A stretch of DNA of 64,000 nucleotides, taken from Massospora cicadina (Eukaryota; Entomophthoromycota; Entomophthoromycetes; Entomophthorales; Entomophthoraceae). Under the pieces are notes generated by a model. That model saw only the letters and a program-made list of their open reading frames with translations. It ran no database searches and was not told the origin of the DNA. The translations under genes were made by a program, and so were the position numbers. This document shows, in pieces, positions 10,849-22,956 of the stretch. Numbering within the stretch: the first letter of the stretch is position 1; each line of letters opens with the position of its first letter. Location: NCBI GenBank assembly GCA_022478985.1, contig JAKSZP010002710.1, positions 62,001-126,000 on the forward strand, given 5' to 3'.

Positions 10849-11391
10849 CAATAGTCTTGGGACATCCAGGTGGAAACTGCTGAACACAGCATTAGCTACA
10901 AATATTCAATTGCCTTGAGATGAGGCGATATTAGGACATAATGAGTCTTATTGGATATAATGAGTTTTTTTGGATCACCTCTATATAAGGCGATAATGCG
11001 ATAAGGCAATGTTGATATTTGATAAATACAAAGTAAATCACCTACAATTGGGGCGACAGCGGATTAAGTATAACAAGCCAATTTGAGGAAAATTGGCAGA
11101 ATAGAATAACCCAAGAAACGATAAATAGTATCATCTGAAGATGAGGTATATAAGCGAAATGGGCAATTGAGAAAAGAAAGTTTTTTGAAGTGCAGACGAG
11201 ATGGGACAGCAAGGATGCTGTATTTATAAGAAATAAATAAAAGAACTGGTTGGGGCAATTGCTCCTATTTTCTAATATATTTTCAAGTGTGTCTGAAGTA
11301 CTGACAATATTAACATTGTTCGTCCGTTGCTCAGAGGGCTTGACCTATGCGAATAGCCTGATGGATCCTAGCGATACCATTCAAAATTACA
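10825..11391 (+). repeat. E1 3' LTR
   Basis: 567 bp, TGTCACAATTTTG to TTACA, with TATATAAGG at 10982-10990 and AATAAATAAA at 11232-11241. It pairs with the 5' LTR and is followed by the target duplication AGGAC. Confidence 0.96.
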
Positions 11392-11396
11392 AGGAC

Positions 11397-13300
11397 GAAA
11401 TGACATTAACAGTAGAGCCAGCGTAGAAATATTCATGACTAACACCTTGTAACTACTATTTAAACTCAAGTGAATTCTGATTTAGGTTTTGTATAAATAT
11501 ATGGACCATACAAAAGGATAAGGAAAAATAATCTTTATTTTGAGTAAGATTGTCTGGGACATCAAGAATGTCAAAATGCAGGCATGACGATACATTTGAA
11601 AGGAGAAGTAGGATCTGATTGTTGAGACACAGGGTCATCAGCTTGGCGAGCCTTGCGCACTTAGCTGACGCCTCTTTTCAACATCATCTAATTTCATCTT
11701 CCAATATTTGTCTTTCATTGTGATTTTAAAAGCTGCAATAAGAATAAAGATCCTTATGAACTTGAAGTTTGGATCTTATCCTACAACATGTGTATAAGGG
11801 TTTGATCCTTTTGTCAAAGTGGTATGATCTTCTTAGACTCAAGTATTTTCACAATTTCCTCGTTGATATCAAGGATCATCTTTAAATTTTTCTTGATGGC
11901 TGTAAAACTGTGCCAGTGTGCCATGAGAGGAGTAAGTGGTTATCACTCCAGCAAATACAGCATCCAAGTAACTCAATTGCAAGCAAATTAGAGCCTGAGC
12001 CTCAATGTAGAAATGTTTAAGAAGCTCATTTTACGATTCTCCCTTTTTCAATTTTATATACATGAACGCCAGCTTAAGGTTGAAAAGATATATATTGATC
12101 CTGAACTCCTTGAGGAGAGCTTATTAAATCTGCTCCCAAGAGGTGCATTATTTTAAGTAGGTAACCAAAATCTCATAAGCACTACAGTTGAGGCGGACCT
12201 GGAAGTGCTTCATCTTATGCCAGTCTATAGGTAATTTCATAGCATTTTCATAGACGAGAAAGAAATACAAGATTAAAACTGTTCCTGAAGAATAATTGAC
12301 AAAAGTAGGCTAAATGTTTATCAACTCAGATATGGCATGTTTAATGAGAATCAAAGTCTGCTAATCTTTGTCGTTTCCTTTTCAAAAGAATTTGATATGC
12401 AGGATTGGTCTATATGTTGCAAGAAGATATGGAGATCATCTTGTACATTATGGCTCAACATTTCCACTTAATCTGTACTGTATATAGAGTTAAGTTTTTG
12501 GAGCTGTTGATTTTCGTCAGCTTGATTAGTAATTTTTTGTAAATTCATTTATTCTGGGCTTTCAAGCTCTTTTTATGCAAGGTTGGACATTTTTATCTTG
12601 TCCTCCATGGCGTCTTGATTTAGCCTACTGTTGGGCAGCTGCGTCAGAACAAGCTTAGAGAAGAGTGTGACTCTTTTCAGGAAGAGAATAAAGAGTATTA
12701 TTAGAGTTGTATTAGTTTCCTTTCACATCCATCCAACCTCCCTGAGCTACTCCCTTAATTGTCGCTTCAAATTGGAAATGTGAGCTATATGATTCTCATC
12801 TTACATGGGTGTAGGGCTAAGACCCTTGGGGCTTCTAGGGACTTCAGGACCTTTAGCCCTTCAGGACCAATTGGGCCGCAAGGCCCATTTATGACTCCCA
12901 ATTTGGTAGTGATATGAGAATAGACCACTTTACTAAGCTAGTGATTTTGTCCTGTTAAGTTTTCAATCTGAGCTTTGTAGAGCTGCCGTTAATTGGATAG
13001 TTGAGCCAAAATTCAGATGCCATTTTATCAATATATGCACTTATTGATAAATTCGCCTTAGCAAGCTGCTGGGAAAACTCATCATGAAAGTATCCACTGA
13101 TTTTGCAATTAAGCTGGATGAGACAACCTTAAAATTATAAATCAGTCTTTGGTTCTAAACAATAGCCTCCATATTTCCCACCCAAAGTTAGAGGCAGTCT
13201 CATAAAAGTTCAAGGACTGAGAGAGAGCTGGTGGCAGAGGCTAAATGGTCTCTGAATCTCTACATATGATGCAACACTAGCAATTGCAATTAATGAAGAA
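11397..13300 (-). pseudogene. R1 relic continued: protease N-terminus and Gag (inferred)
   Basis: Across the E1 insertion the minus-strand relic resumes. Frames are very broken. A stretch near 11.4-11.7 kb resembles the region preceding a retropepsin. Around 11.9-12.3 kb, pieces such as LLKEFRINIYLFNLKLAFMY and LLKHFYIEAQALICLQL have the helical look of a gypsy capsid. No zinc knuckle is recognisable. The call rests mainly on position upstream of the R1 protease on the same strand. Confidence 0.45.
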
Positions 13301-14945
13301 AATGTTGTTGAACAAATAGTTGGAAATAAGCCTCAATTAGTAACTCCCATGGCTGTGATTAGAAGGATATCTATGATGTAAATATGCATATTATTATATC
13401 AATCTTGGTTGAGCAAGTCCTATTTAATCTCTGACCAGGTTGTAAAGTTCCATAGAGTAAGGCTTCCACTTTTTAAGAGACCTCATTTGGTTGTATTTGG
13501 TAGGTTGCTTCATCCAGGACTGTATTAAGTCCATAACTACATTGGATCAAAATGTTATAACGTTGTAAATAGATATATCTTGTTGTCCATAGAAGAACAT
13601 ATCTTTTCACACTTTATTTACTCCTCATGTTAAGGAATATTTTCTTAGCTAATGGTATCCATCATTGAGAAGGTATGTCTTAGATGTTTTCTTTGACCTG
13701 GCAGAAAGCACCAGTTTTTTAATCTGGTTTTAATTTCTGGTTTCTTTGAAGGCTAACCAGCTATGAGTTTAACAGATTATCTTAGTACTAATGAAGAATA
13801 TTTCTTCTCTTGGATCTTATTACTTTGGCAGTAATAAAGGGATTTTAGTGTAGTGAGTAACGTACTTTTCTAATCAAATCATTCAATATTTAGAGTTATT
13901 ACAGGTCATGTTCTCAGATAGGTGTAAACCCTTTAGGTTGGGACCACCTTATGCTAAAAAAAGTTGGCAAGTTCTCAAAATGGGTATTTCCCTTTGTAAT
14001 TAGCAAGTTCTTCCCAAAGTCTCATAGGAGCTAAAGTCTATGAGCAAGAATGGGAGGACCTATTTCCACTCTCTTGTTAGGTTTCTGCATTACTTCAGAT
14101 CTTTTATCCCCTTTAGATAATCATCCAATCTAGGGTTTTATCAATTGGCATTGTTAAAGTTTGAAGGGAATTTTAAATGGAGTTTGATCTTTGTTATTAA
14201 ACGTGTATGAGATGGTTCAACCTTGGTACAAATGTACTGCACCAATTGATGTTTGTCTAAACCAACTCAATTTTTGCCTTTTCTGAAACTTAGGCTCCCA
14301 TCACTTATCTATGATATGAAACAAATCCCCAATCTTTGAAAAGGTATTGCAGAGATTTAGTTTGATAGTATAAAGCATTATCCTTCATATTGTGAAAGTG
14401 TTACAAGGAATTATTACAACTTCATTTTGAGCATAAAGTAGATATTTTTAGAAAGCTTAGGAATTATGGTATTAATAAGCATGTGAAGTTAATTTTCTAA
14501 TACTGCAACTGATCAGAGAAAGATGCTGAATAAAGCTTAATATAACTTATAGAGATGATAAGCTTTTTTATTAATAAAAGGGTAGATAAATAAGCTTTCA
14601 ATGCGCATGTAGTACCAGCAATGTGTTTCTAGTAACTCATAAAATATTTAGTGTATGGCATGTACTTAGTTTTCCTAAGATCATATGCATATTATTTAAT
14701 TTATTAAATAAAGGACTGTTAGGAAGCTAACATGGGATCACAACACTTGCCATAGTATTTCTCTTAATGAAAAAGGTTTCCAAGTGTTCATATATATTAG
14801 TGAATTGCAGATTATCAATTTTGTTAATTTATAATGCCACATAATCATATACTATCTCAACCAGAGCCTTGTCAAATTGTTATGTCTCTGTGATAGTCTT
14901 ATCAGCTTCCTCTATACTAGTAAGTATCTTATTATTAGGACCTAA
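13301..14945. other. AT-rich stretch, nothing recognised
   Basis: No open frame longer than about 60 codons and no TE motif. It may contain the eroded 5' LTR of R1, for which no partner copy is seen. Confidence 0.5.
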
Positions 14946-15003
14946 TAGATCGAAATAAATCGGGTTGGGACCATCTAGTACTAAAAAAATAGATCGAAAT
15001 AAA
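14946..15003 (+). mobile_element. Nano-retroinsertion copy 2 (30 bp) with 14-bp TSD
   Basis: TAGATCGAAATAAA stands at 14946-14959 and 14990-15003. The 30 bases between (14960-14989) read TCGGGTTGGGACCATCTAGT, then ACT and seven A. This is the longest of the three copies and extends the common core seven bases further 5' than copy 1. Confidence 0.85.
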
Positions 15004-18000
15004 GATAATTTTAGCTGCCTTTTTAGATCTTAAGTTAAAAACCTTGCCAATACAGGCATGAATCGGATTTCTTCTAAACCTATTATCCCACATCCACTTA
15101 GTATCTATTACTAAGGTTAAATTGCTTTCAAATTAAAATTTTACCTAGACATGATTCCAGAAGCTTAACTTTGAGGAGAGTTTTAAGTATAAATTAATAA
15201 CACAAATGGCAATATGTTCTATTGTAGAAACCTATGGCATTTTTTCATTACATTACATGCTTTTTAATGGCAAAAAGCTTTTTCTTGGCTTATTTTTGTC
15301 CTGAGTGATATAACTCGTTATATAAATCTCAAAGCCTTGTTATTAGCTCTAACTTTCTAAGTACTTTGATCTAATCAAGGCTTCCAAAGGTGATAACAGA
15401 GATCCTGTGACATAAGTGCAAGGGTCATATGCATCTTATGAGCTAATAGATTATTTACTAGACTGAGAAGCACTTTTTTCTGCAGGGAATTTTTGGTCTT
15501 TGCTATATGATTTTTTGCCTTGGAGTAGAATAAAAGACGCATAATTGATAAAAAAACGGGGGTTCTCATATCCATTTTGTAGAGAACATATATTTTGATT
15601 TAGTTATCTTAGTTCTTTGCATTAATAGTGATTAATACTTTTGGTTTAAATTTATATGGATGAAAATTGCACTGTGAATCTCCATAGACCTAGAATCATA
15701 CATCTGTAGAAAATAACTACTTTTTGTGAATAGCTTGCATTGTTAATTTTGCCCTCTACATATAATAAGAGCTGCAATGATATTTTAAGATGTTTAAACA
15801 TCTCCTTGAATCACAGTTTAATATTATTTCATACTAACTGAATTACTGCTAGATGCACGAGACTCTGCTACATGAAAAGCTAAATTATCTATGAGAAGGC
15901 TTTCTTCTATAATGGTATGTTCCAGAGCGGTGCTTATCAGATTTTGTATCTTTAGCTATTTCATACCACATTTAAACTTCCCAAAGCTTTAAGCTATAAA
16001 ATCTTTCTTAATATACATTAATGTATATACTTATTTAATTGTCAACACTAAAATTTGGACTCAAACTTATAATTTCTATCCTGTGTTTTTCTTCTAGTGG
16101 CAGTAATTACACTTTTATTAAAAGCATTACTACCCAGACTATAAAAATTTTCAAAACTAATTAGATATAGCTCCATTTTCACATCTTTTCTTGGGCCTGT
16201 AGTGTGTCCTTGATGTCATTTTGTTTCTTTTACGCCATGTCTCAGAAAAGCTTAATCTGGTAGGCTTCTATTTACCTGTTTTGCTCTTTTTGCGACTAAG
16301 TATGTTTTACTTAATTGACTAAAAAGTTGTCTCCCCTGTAATGAGCACTAAAATTAGTATATTTGGATTTTTTACTTTATGAAAACTGATATTTGGTTAA
16401 ATCTCTAACATGTATTCACCATTCATAAAGTAGATAAAACTTTTATATTCTTTTGAATTCAATAGCGATAATTTTAGAGGATACTTAATAAGCTTTAGTG
16501 AATTTTACGCTATATAAACTAGCACTAAAGTGATTAGATTTAAGTATAATTGGAAAAAATATTACCATCATAATTTTTACTTGAAAAATTATTAGCCTCA
16601 TATAAAGCTATATTCTTAACAAAGCGACCTTTTTTAGTATTATTCTACTAGATTCACAGACTGGATACTGACAATCTTTTCTTATTTAATTAAAGCAATC
16701 ATAAAATAACAAATTCACAAGTTAGTGATATAATTTTCTTTGTTAGATAAAGTCATATCTGTATAATTCTAAAGTATCTAAAATGATAATGGGCTACTGG
16801 CTTTTAATTAGCTCTTTTAAATATTTGGATATTTAGCTCATTTATTCACCTCTTACTGGTAATCTTACTTTTCATGCCCTTATTTGTAGCTATTTTGGTT
16901 GAATTTACTTGATTAGTATACTTATAAGCCCTGGTTCTGATTTTAGCTTCATGTCTATAATTATATTCTTAATTTTCCCTACCATACTTTCTTTTTATTA
17001 TCAGGGTTAACACCCATGCTGATAATTGGTAAAAACTTGTGGGCGTTTTTTATTATCACTCTATACTTACCTACAACAGTAAACCTTGTTTATACTATAA
17101 TAATGCATACCATTTTAAAGTATTTTTTCAATATCAAAGCGCAGGCCTTAATTTACTCTAATTTACATTTCTTACAATTTTTCTCTTTATTAATGAATTG
17201 CAGTTATCCAACCAATGTATTTGTACACAGCATAAGTATAAGCTAAAGATTTATAATATTATATTTTAAAGTATATACACATATTTTTGGTTTTTGTACC
17301 TATACAATAAAATACATGCAATTATTTTAGTCTTAAACGAATGGCTAAGCTTATTAAAAAATATTATTAAAAACCTAATGATATACATCCATTCACACAA
17401 GATGATAAAGTTTCTACCTAGACTTAGATATAATTGATACAACCTTGCTTAACAACTTTACAGATGAATTGATTTGTTATTATCCGCTTCTTCCATCTTT
17501 TATACTTCCTATAACTGTGATCTTAGCAACTCTGCATGAAATCGTAGAATTTATATAATCAAACTTAATCTATTTTAAACTTTGATTATAACGTTACAAT
17601 ATATAGACTTAAAACAGAGTAATGTAACGGTCAGGTAGGCTTATAACAAACAAACCTAAGATTATAATTAGATATCTAATTTAAACTCCATATCAAATCT
17701 ATAGTGAGAAGGAATTTATAATCAAATTTCAAAGAGCCTAATTACTATACATTTTGATCTTTAAATAGCCTCAAGGCATTTGATGTTAGCACTACTTAAT
17801 TGATGGCTTTAAATTTTTTACTAATTTTGAGTAATAAGTTTCTGCCTGTTATACTGACCCATTATCTGTTAACTACAATGTTTTAATATTATGTGGTTAT
17901 ATACTCTTTTTGACTTAGGCGATTAAACCTTACGTGAATGATATTTTTAAAAACGTACCATATTGTTATCTGGGAAGTTTAATATCACAAATTGATATGA

Positions 18001-19080
18001 GATAAAACATAACATTTGAAAGTTTGGAAAATCTAAAAATTTAGTAAGTTTGTGATATGAGATTGTTTGCTAAGGTTTACTTTACAATTTTATAAGTAAT
18101 AGACTTATTAGATATAAGCAAACACAAACTATACAATATGTTAAAATCTAGTTAATTTTTTATAATCTTGGCTTCAATAAAAAAGTCTCCACTGGTATAT
18201 AAAACCCACAAAATTTCAATGTGGTTTAAAATAGACATTTTCCAGTAAAAGATATTTATTTATCTAAAGATATTAATTCTTGTGTAGTGTAAACTCATAT
18301 TACCTAAACGTTTTAAATTTATATTATAAAATTGTTTTAAAAACAAAGCATAATACACTTTCCTTCACCGTAGACTTATAGAGTTAGAAAAAGCATTATT
18401 TTCTCATCCAAGTTATACCTCTTCATAGTTGCCACCTTAACCTAATATTTCTACTCACTCTGATGTTAGTGTATCAATATTATTCATACTATATGTTATT
18501 TACACTAATAATCTTAAAAATTTTAAGATACTTTTTTATTTTTATTTAAAATTTTTAGATCTTTATTATTACCAAGATATAATGGAGCATATTAGAACTT
18601 AGTACTGGTTCTTTCCATTAGTGAAATTATATGAGATAGCCAACTTTTAAACATATTCTTTAAAAACCACTTTATTAGTTACCTAAAAGCCATATATTAT
18701 CTTAAGTCTCATAGTAAATTAGCCTTAGTTAATCTATATTATTAACACCACTAGGTAAATAAATCATGTCCAATGTCTTGGCTATAGCGTTTATTTCTGC
18801 AAACATATAGCATTTAGATAATTGAATAAAGATTAAAAATTTTATTATAAAAAAGGTATGCAGACTACCTACAAGTGCTTATACCAAATTATATTAACTT
18901 AGTTATGTTAGATGTGAAATCAACGACAAATTAGTTATAATTTAATAGAGTTTATTTATGTTGTTACCAAGAAATTAAATCTACTTTAGCTATTACCTTT
19001 ATAATCCTTATATCTTAATAAAAGAATTTTGCAATTTATATAAAGTAGATTGTTGAATTTGGCTCTATGATGAAATATCA
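15004..19080. other. Very AT-rich gene desert
   Basis: About 4 kb in which stop codons are dense in all frames and TpA is abundant. No TE protein motif, LTR pair or RNA gene is recognised. It probably holds older copies of the AT-rich repeat seen at 19.1 kb, too diverged for me to align by eye. Confidence 0.5.
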
Positions 19081-19549
19081 GTTGACAGGTTTGTTGTGCA
19101 CTAAATTGGTTCTTCTGTATGAAAACAAAATCTTTAAGATGAATAAGTGCTTTTTGTTAAAAATGGGTTATAATAAAAATTAACCCATTGCAGTCTCTTT
19201 TGCACTGGCAGTGATTTAGGAACTTGCAGTTTCGTTGTAATGTTCTTTAAACCCTATAATATCAGATACTATATAGAACAACATAATAGATTGCAGGTAG
19301 GCCTTATAATTCTACTAATATTTTAAAATCAAAAAATGCCAACTCTTTATTATATGCTCTTTAGGTTCCACAGATACCTTTAGAGGTAAAAAGACTGGCA
19401 ACTTAGCGGAAATCTGGATTTTTATGTCAGTCAGCATAACATTTTTAGAAAGTCAAAAGTCTAATGCATACCTCAGGGTTTAATTACTAGTAAATAAATA
19501 CATTAATAGAATATTTTTAAGTTGATATTTTAATAATAAAATTATACTT
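19081..19549 (+). repeat. AT-rich interspersed repeat, copy A, left part
   Basis: Aligns collinearly with 39.8-40.25 kb. Examples are TGCAGTCTCTTTTGCACTGG against TGTAGTCTCTTTTGTACTGA, then TTATATGCT, and CAGTCAGCATAACA against AGTCATCTGGCATAATA. Differences are largely transitions. The half-LINE follows at once, and the repeat resumes at 21471. No coding function recognised. Confidence 0.72.
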
Positions 19550-21481
19550 TTACTAGTGAGGGGAAACATCTCTTTCCACTCAAACCCACTTTAGAGCAAA
19601 TTTTTAATTTTGAATTTTAAAAACCAATTACAATCCAATTAGCCATAACACTGGCCCAGTGATGCTCATAGCCCCCAACTGCTGCTCCTGTGTGGGGCGG
19701 CGGCGAAACCCCACTCAGCATGTTCCATTCAGGGGAAAAAGCGCTCAGACTGGGTTGTCCAGTCATCACAAAACCTTGGGTCAGTTCATTCCACCCAAGG
19801 ATCTTGCTATCCACTTCGCATGATCCCAGGAAGTGCCCCACTGCCCTCTCATACTCCCCTGCTCTTGCATGCATTTTGGCCTTTGGATCAAATATGGGAA
19901 GTTGTTCCCCTATGCGGACAAAGCTTTTATTGAAATGGAAAAGGTGGTGATGCAACCCGCCAGGTTCATCAATTTCCACCCTTATAAAGGTTACTTTGAT
20001 CTAGGTTTCATGTGTGAAGAGAATGCTGCCATTGCATCAACTGTGCCCCTGGGTTTCCTGGACCTAATTCCCACAACGCGCCTGTATTCCCACTGAAACC
20101 ATGTTGGTGTTTCAGTTTGCTGGGTTGCCCACTCATCTTCCCCCTGCGGTGCTCCATCAGGAGCTGATGGAAGGTTTGGAAGCCTAATTGATGACCCCAT
20201 CCCTCTTTTTTGTGGTCCCCAAAAGAGCAACATGCCTTTCTGGGCCTTGGGCATCTGCCACAGTCAGCCCTAAAATTTCCAACATTGCAAAGCAGCTTCC
20301 CCCTCACACCTTCATTGCATCTTCCTCTGACCACCAATTCTGGGCCTGTGTCAAGGGCGGGCAGACCATCTGTTCATCCTGTTTTGAGTTGGATCACTAA
20401 AAGCATAGCTTCCCCTACCTTGCTGCTTCCACCGCCTTTGCAGACATGCTACCAGTTCCCTGTCAACTGACCGCCCCACAGCCCTCTCAGAATGGTTTGT
20501 AATACTACCCACCCTCCTCTAAAACCTGTCACTCCCACACGTGCAGCGGCCAATCAGGCCCCTCCTAAGCCAGTGCCAACAATGCTCCCACCAATCATAA
20601 ATCATCTTGGACACCAGTTTGATCCAGTGCCCCAACCTATTTGCCAGCCTCAGCCACCCCTATTGTGGAAAACAAGGATTTGTATGACATGAATTCATGG
20701 ACCTCATTGGATGAAACTGACGAATTGGGTAATATGATTGAAGACTCTGAAGTCAAAATGGAAGAATTTATCCTGTTATGAACCCTCCTTAAAACTCTTG
20801 GCGCTTTTATGTCTAACAGCCAATTGACAATTTTTATGCACCCAATATCATTTTTCTGTGGTTGCTGCTGGCTAACCTGACACATGTTTCCTATGCAATG
20901 CTGTTGCCCACATAGTGGTAATGCTTGCAAAAGTCTTTCCCCCCATTCTCACCCCAAACTTGACCCCACAGATCAAAAACACCATTAATCAGTTTCAAAA
21001 ACATGCTGTGGATGCTGTTCAGAAAGTGATTTCAGCTTCACAATTTAAACCAATAGCTACCTGTGCTAGCTCCACTTTACTCTCCCAGCTTCCTACCATC
21101 CACATTCAAGCGAAAATAATTTCCACTTACTTAGGTTTTAATATGCTGAAAACAACTTCTCCAAGCAACTGGTCCTCTGCAAACTCGCCCCGCATATTGC
21201 TGATAACCCCACGCCCTTGCTCTCTGCCTTGGCCTGCACTTTGTATGATGATGAGGAACTTGTAGATAAGCCCCCTATTCCCCCTTCCACTTCCGCCATG
21301 GTGGGTTAAGAGGTTTGCTGATTTACCAACTGGTTGGTTATGTCTATATTTTGTGTGTCTAGTTGCTCATTTTGGTCGGTTAATCATGGTTAATTTGTTC
21401 ATTTTGGTGTTTCATTTGGTAATGTCCATCCCCTGTTTGGCGTACCTCAAGTAAATCTTAATTTTAACTATTACTAGTGAG
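19550..21481 (+). mobile_element. ORF1-only 'half-LINE' with 11-bp TSD
   Basis: TTACTAGTGAG occurs at 19550-19560 and 21471-21481. The 1910 bp between (19561-21470) are GC-richer than the surroundings and carry a degenerate LINE ORF1 and a short 3' UTR but no endonuclease/RT ORF2. The 3' end, CTGTTTGGCGTACCTC... at 21433-21456, resembles the 3' terminus of the full LINE at 57068-57091. The related repeat at 40.3 kb has the uninterrupted target at 40299-40309 (TTAATGATAAG). This supports insertion of a discrete ORF1-only unit rather than a broken larger element. Confidence 0.8.
19690..21309 (+). pseudogene. LINE ORF1 (Gag-like) of the half-LINE
   Basis: Degenerate across three frames. One segment (19833-20093) reads PYADKAFIEMEKVVMQPARF and continues FDLGFMCEENAAIA. 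The next frame gives MLVFQFAGLPTHLPPAVLHQ. These match, in order, VNLGFETEEDSDTAA and FNSLPTNLP in ORF1 of the LINE at 57-62 kb. A zinc knuckle at 20371-20412 reads CSSCFELDH-stop-KHSF, a CX2CX4HX4C pattern whose last Cys is Phe; the LINE has CNHCTALGHKEHAC. The last segment ends LACTLYDDEELVDKPPIP and a TAA at 21307. ORF1 proteins bind element RNA. The homology makes a host gene unlikely. Confidence 0.72.
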
Positions 21482-21665
21482 TTTCCACCAGTAGAGGGAT
21501 GAGATATTTGATGATAAATTAAGCAATATGAGTTTACATGGACGTGGGATGAAATAAATCAATTAAAATTAGTGTTTTAAAGTTGCCACCAGTGAAGGTC
21601 AGTGGAATATTTGTAACTTATTAATACCAGGAAACGTGGGCGCAGGTTGAGGTAACCAACAGCAT
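21471..21665 (+). repeat. AT-rich interspersed repeat, copy A, right part
   Basis: Continues the repeat after the half-LINE. GAGTTTACATGGACGTGGGA matches GGGTTTACATGGCTGTGGGG at 40.35 kb, and AATACCAGGAAACGTGGGCG matches the segment near 40.45 kb, followed by TGAGGTAA in both. Confidence 0.75.
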
Positions 21666-22956
21666 ATTATTATACTATGATTCTAGCTTGAGGGCAAGTT
21701 ATTAGTTACATGTTCTAATCTAATTACTAGTTAGTAACATTTTTAATTAGTTAGATGGAATTTTTCTCATTTATGGTCAAAAAAGCACAAATATTTTATA
21801 CTTGGCAAAACATGAGGGAACAAAACATAATGGGGCAAAACTGGGATATTGAAAGTTGGTAGCCTACAGATTGGTTGGATGCTGGATATCTAAAAGCTTT
21901 TCATGAACCCAAATTTATATAATATTCCATGGTGGGAACTTACAGTTTATGCATGTCAGTGTACGTTCTCTCTATGAAATTAAAAGGTTTTTAACAAGGC
22001 ACTAGTTTACTAGTTCTTACAAATAATGATATTAAGTATGATACCAACTCTCTTATAGAAAATTTAAGTAAGGTCTAAAGGTCACTATCAGACTCTTTAA
22101 TAAATTATATTGAAAGCCAGTGTAATCTGGCATGTTTTTTCTCGCATCTAGAGTAGAGTTTAAGTTTTTCTCTAAAAAGCTAGTTTGTTCTAATCTTCCT
22201 TCATTGGCAACAATTATTAAAATGGGCGACATGGGATGCATACCTTATAATAGCTGAAATGGTGACCTCCCATAGATGAGTGAAAGGCATTTTTAGGTTA
22301 AACACAGTTAATGTCACAGTTTGTTATGTCCTTTTATGCCCAAAGGCTTGAGGCAACAACACAGAAGTGATCAAAGATATTGGCTTGGTAAGACGCAATC
22401 AGGAATTTATAAAAATCATAATATATTAGCCAACAAGCAATAAATGCATTTTGAAGAGTATAGTTATTATAAGCTGTCATGAATTTCACATTTTGATGAC
22501 ACCTTAGGACGATTAAATATTAAAATAGTTAATAGGATCCAATCCCAAAAAATTCTCACTTTAAAAAATAGATTAATTTTAATATGTTTCTGCCTCCAAC
22601 CTTTTTTATACTTTAATTTAATGTCTCTTTGTCTTCCTATTGCTTGGGGAATCAATTTTACTTTATTAGACTAAACCATTGATTAATAAGATGAACCCTT
22701 ACAGGACATTTTTTGTCTAATTAATTCCATTTGGGCCTATTCAGTATTGGCAGCCAATATTGCAGCTGCTGTCAGGACTTTTCCCTTAACTTTATATGAA
22801 ATCCACTTTCTTTGCTGGCATCCGCTAATAGCTGGTTTTTTGTGCTAGTTACATCTTCCCAAAAACCTTATTTAACGCTCTATCTCTCTTGGTTCTATTC
22901 ATCTTGTAGGTTTGGGTGACTACCTCAACATTTTAGGTGATAGCAGGGAGGGCGAA
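21666..22956. other. AT-rich stretch, nothing recognised
   Basis: No long open frame or TE motif. It probably includes further decayed repeat sequence. Confidence 0.5.

Larger units (their letters stand above)
4813..11396 (+). mobile_element. E1: complete Ty3/gypsy LTR retrotransposon with TSD
   Basis: Two LTRs (4818-5383 and 10825-11391) start TGT and end ACA, and are flanked by the identical 5-bp duplication AGGAC at 4813-4817 and 11392-11396. The internal order is Gag, protease, RT, RNase H, integrase with a GPY/F module and no chromodomain, as in non-chromovirus Ty3/gypsy. Gag and Pol share one reading frame for most of their length, interrupted by nonsense codons and at least three small indels. 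Protease and RT active sites are mutated, so the copy is dead. The nearest relatives in the window are E5 and E3. Confidence 0.97.

Noticed and set aside
14960..14989. Nano-insertion core as antisense 5S rRNA (TAGTACTAGATGG)
   Set aside because: Around 13 bases of similarity to the 5S box C region, on the wrong strand relative to the A-tail. Not enough to name the source.
19690..21309. GC-rich island as a host gene
   Set aside because: Zinc-knuckle and preceding segments match ORF1 of the LINE at 57-62 kb, and the island is bounded by a target duplication.
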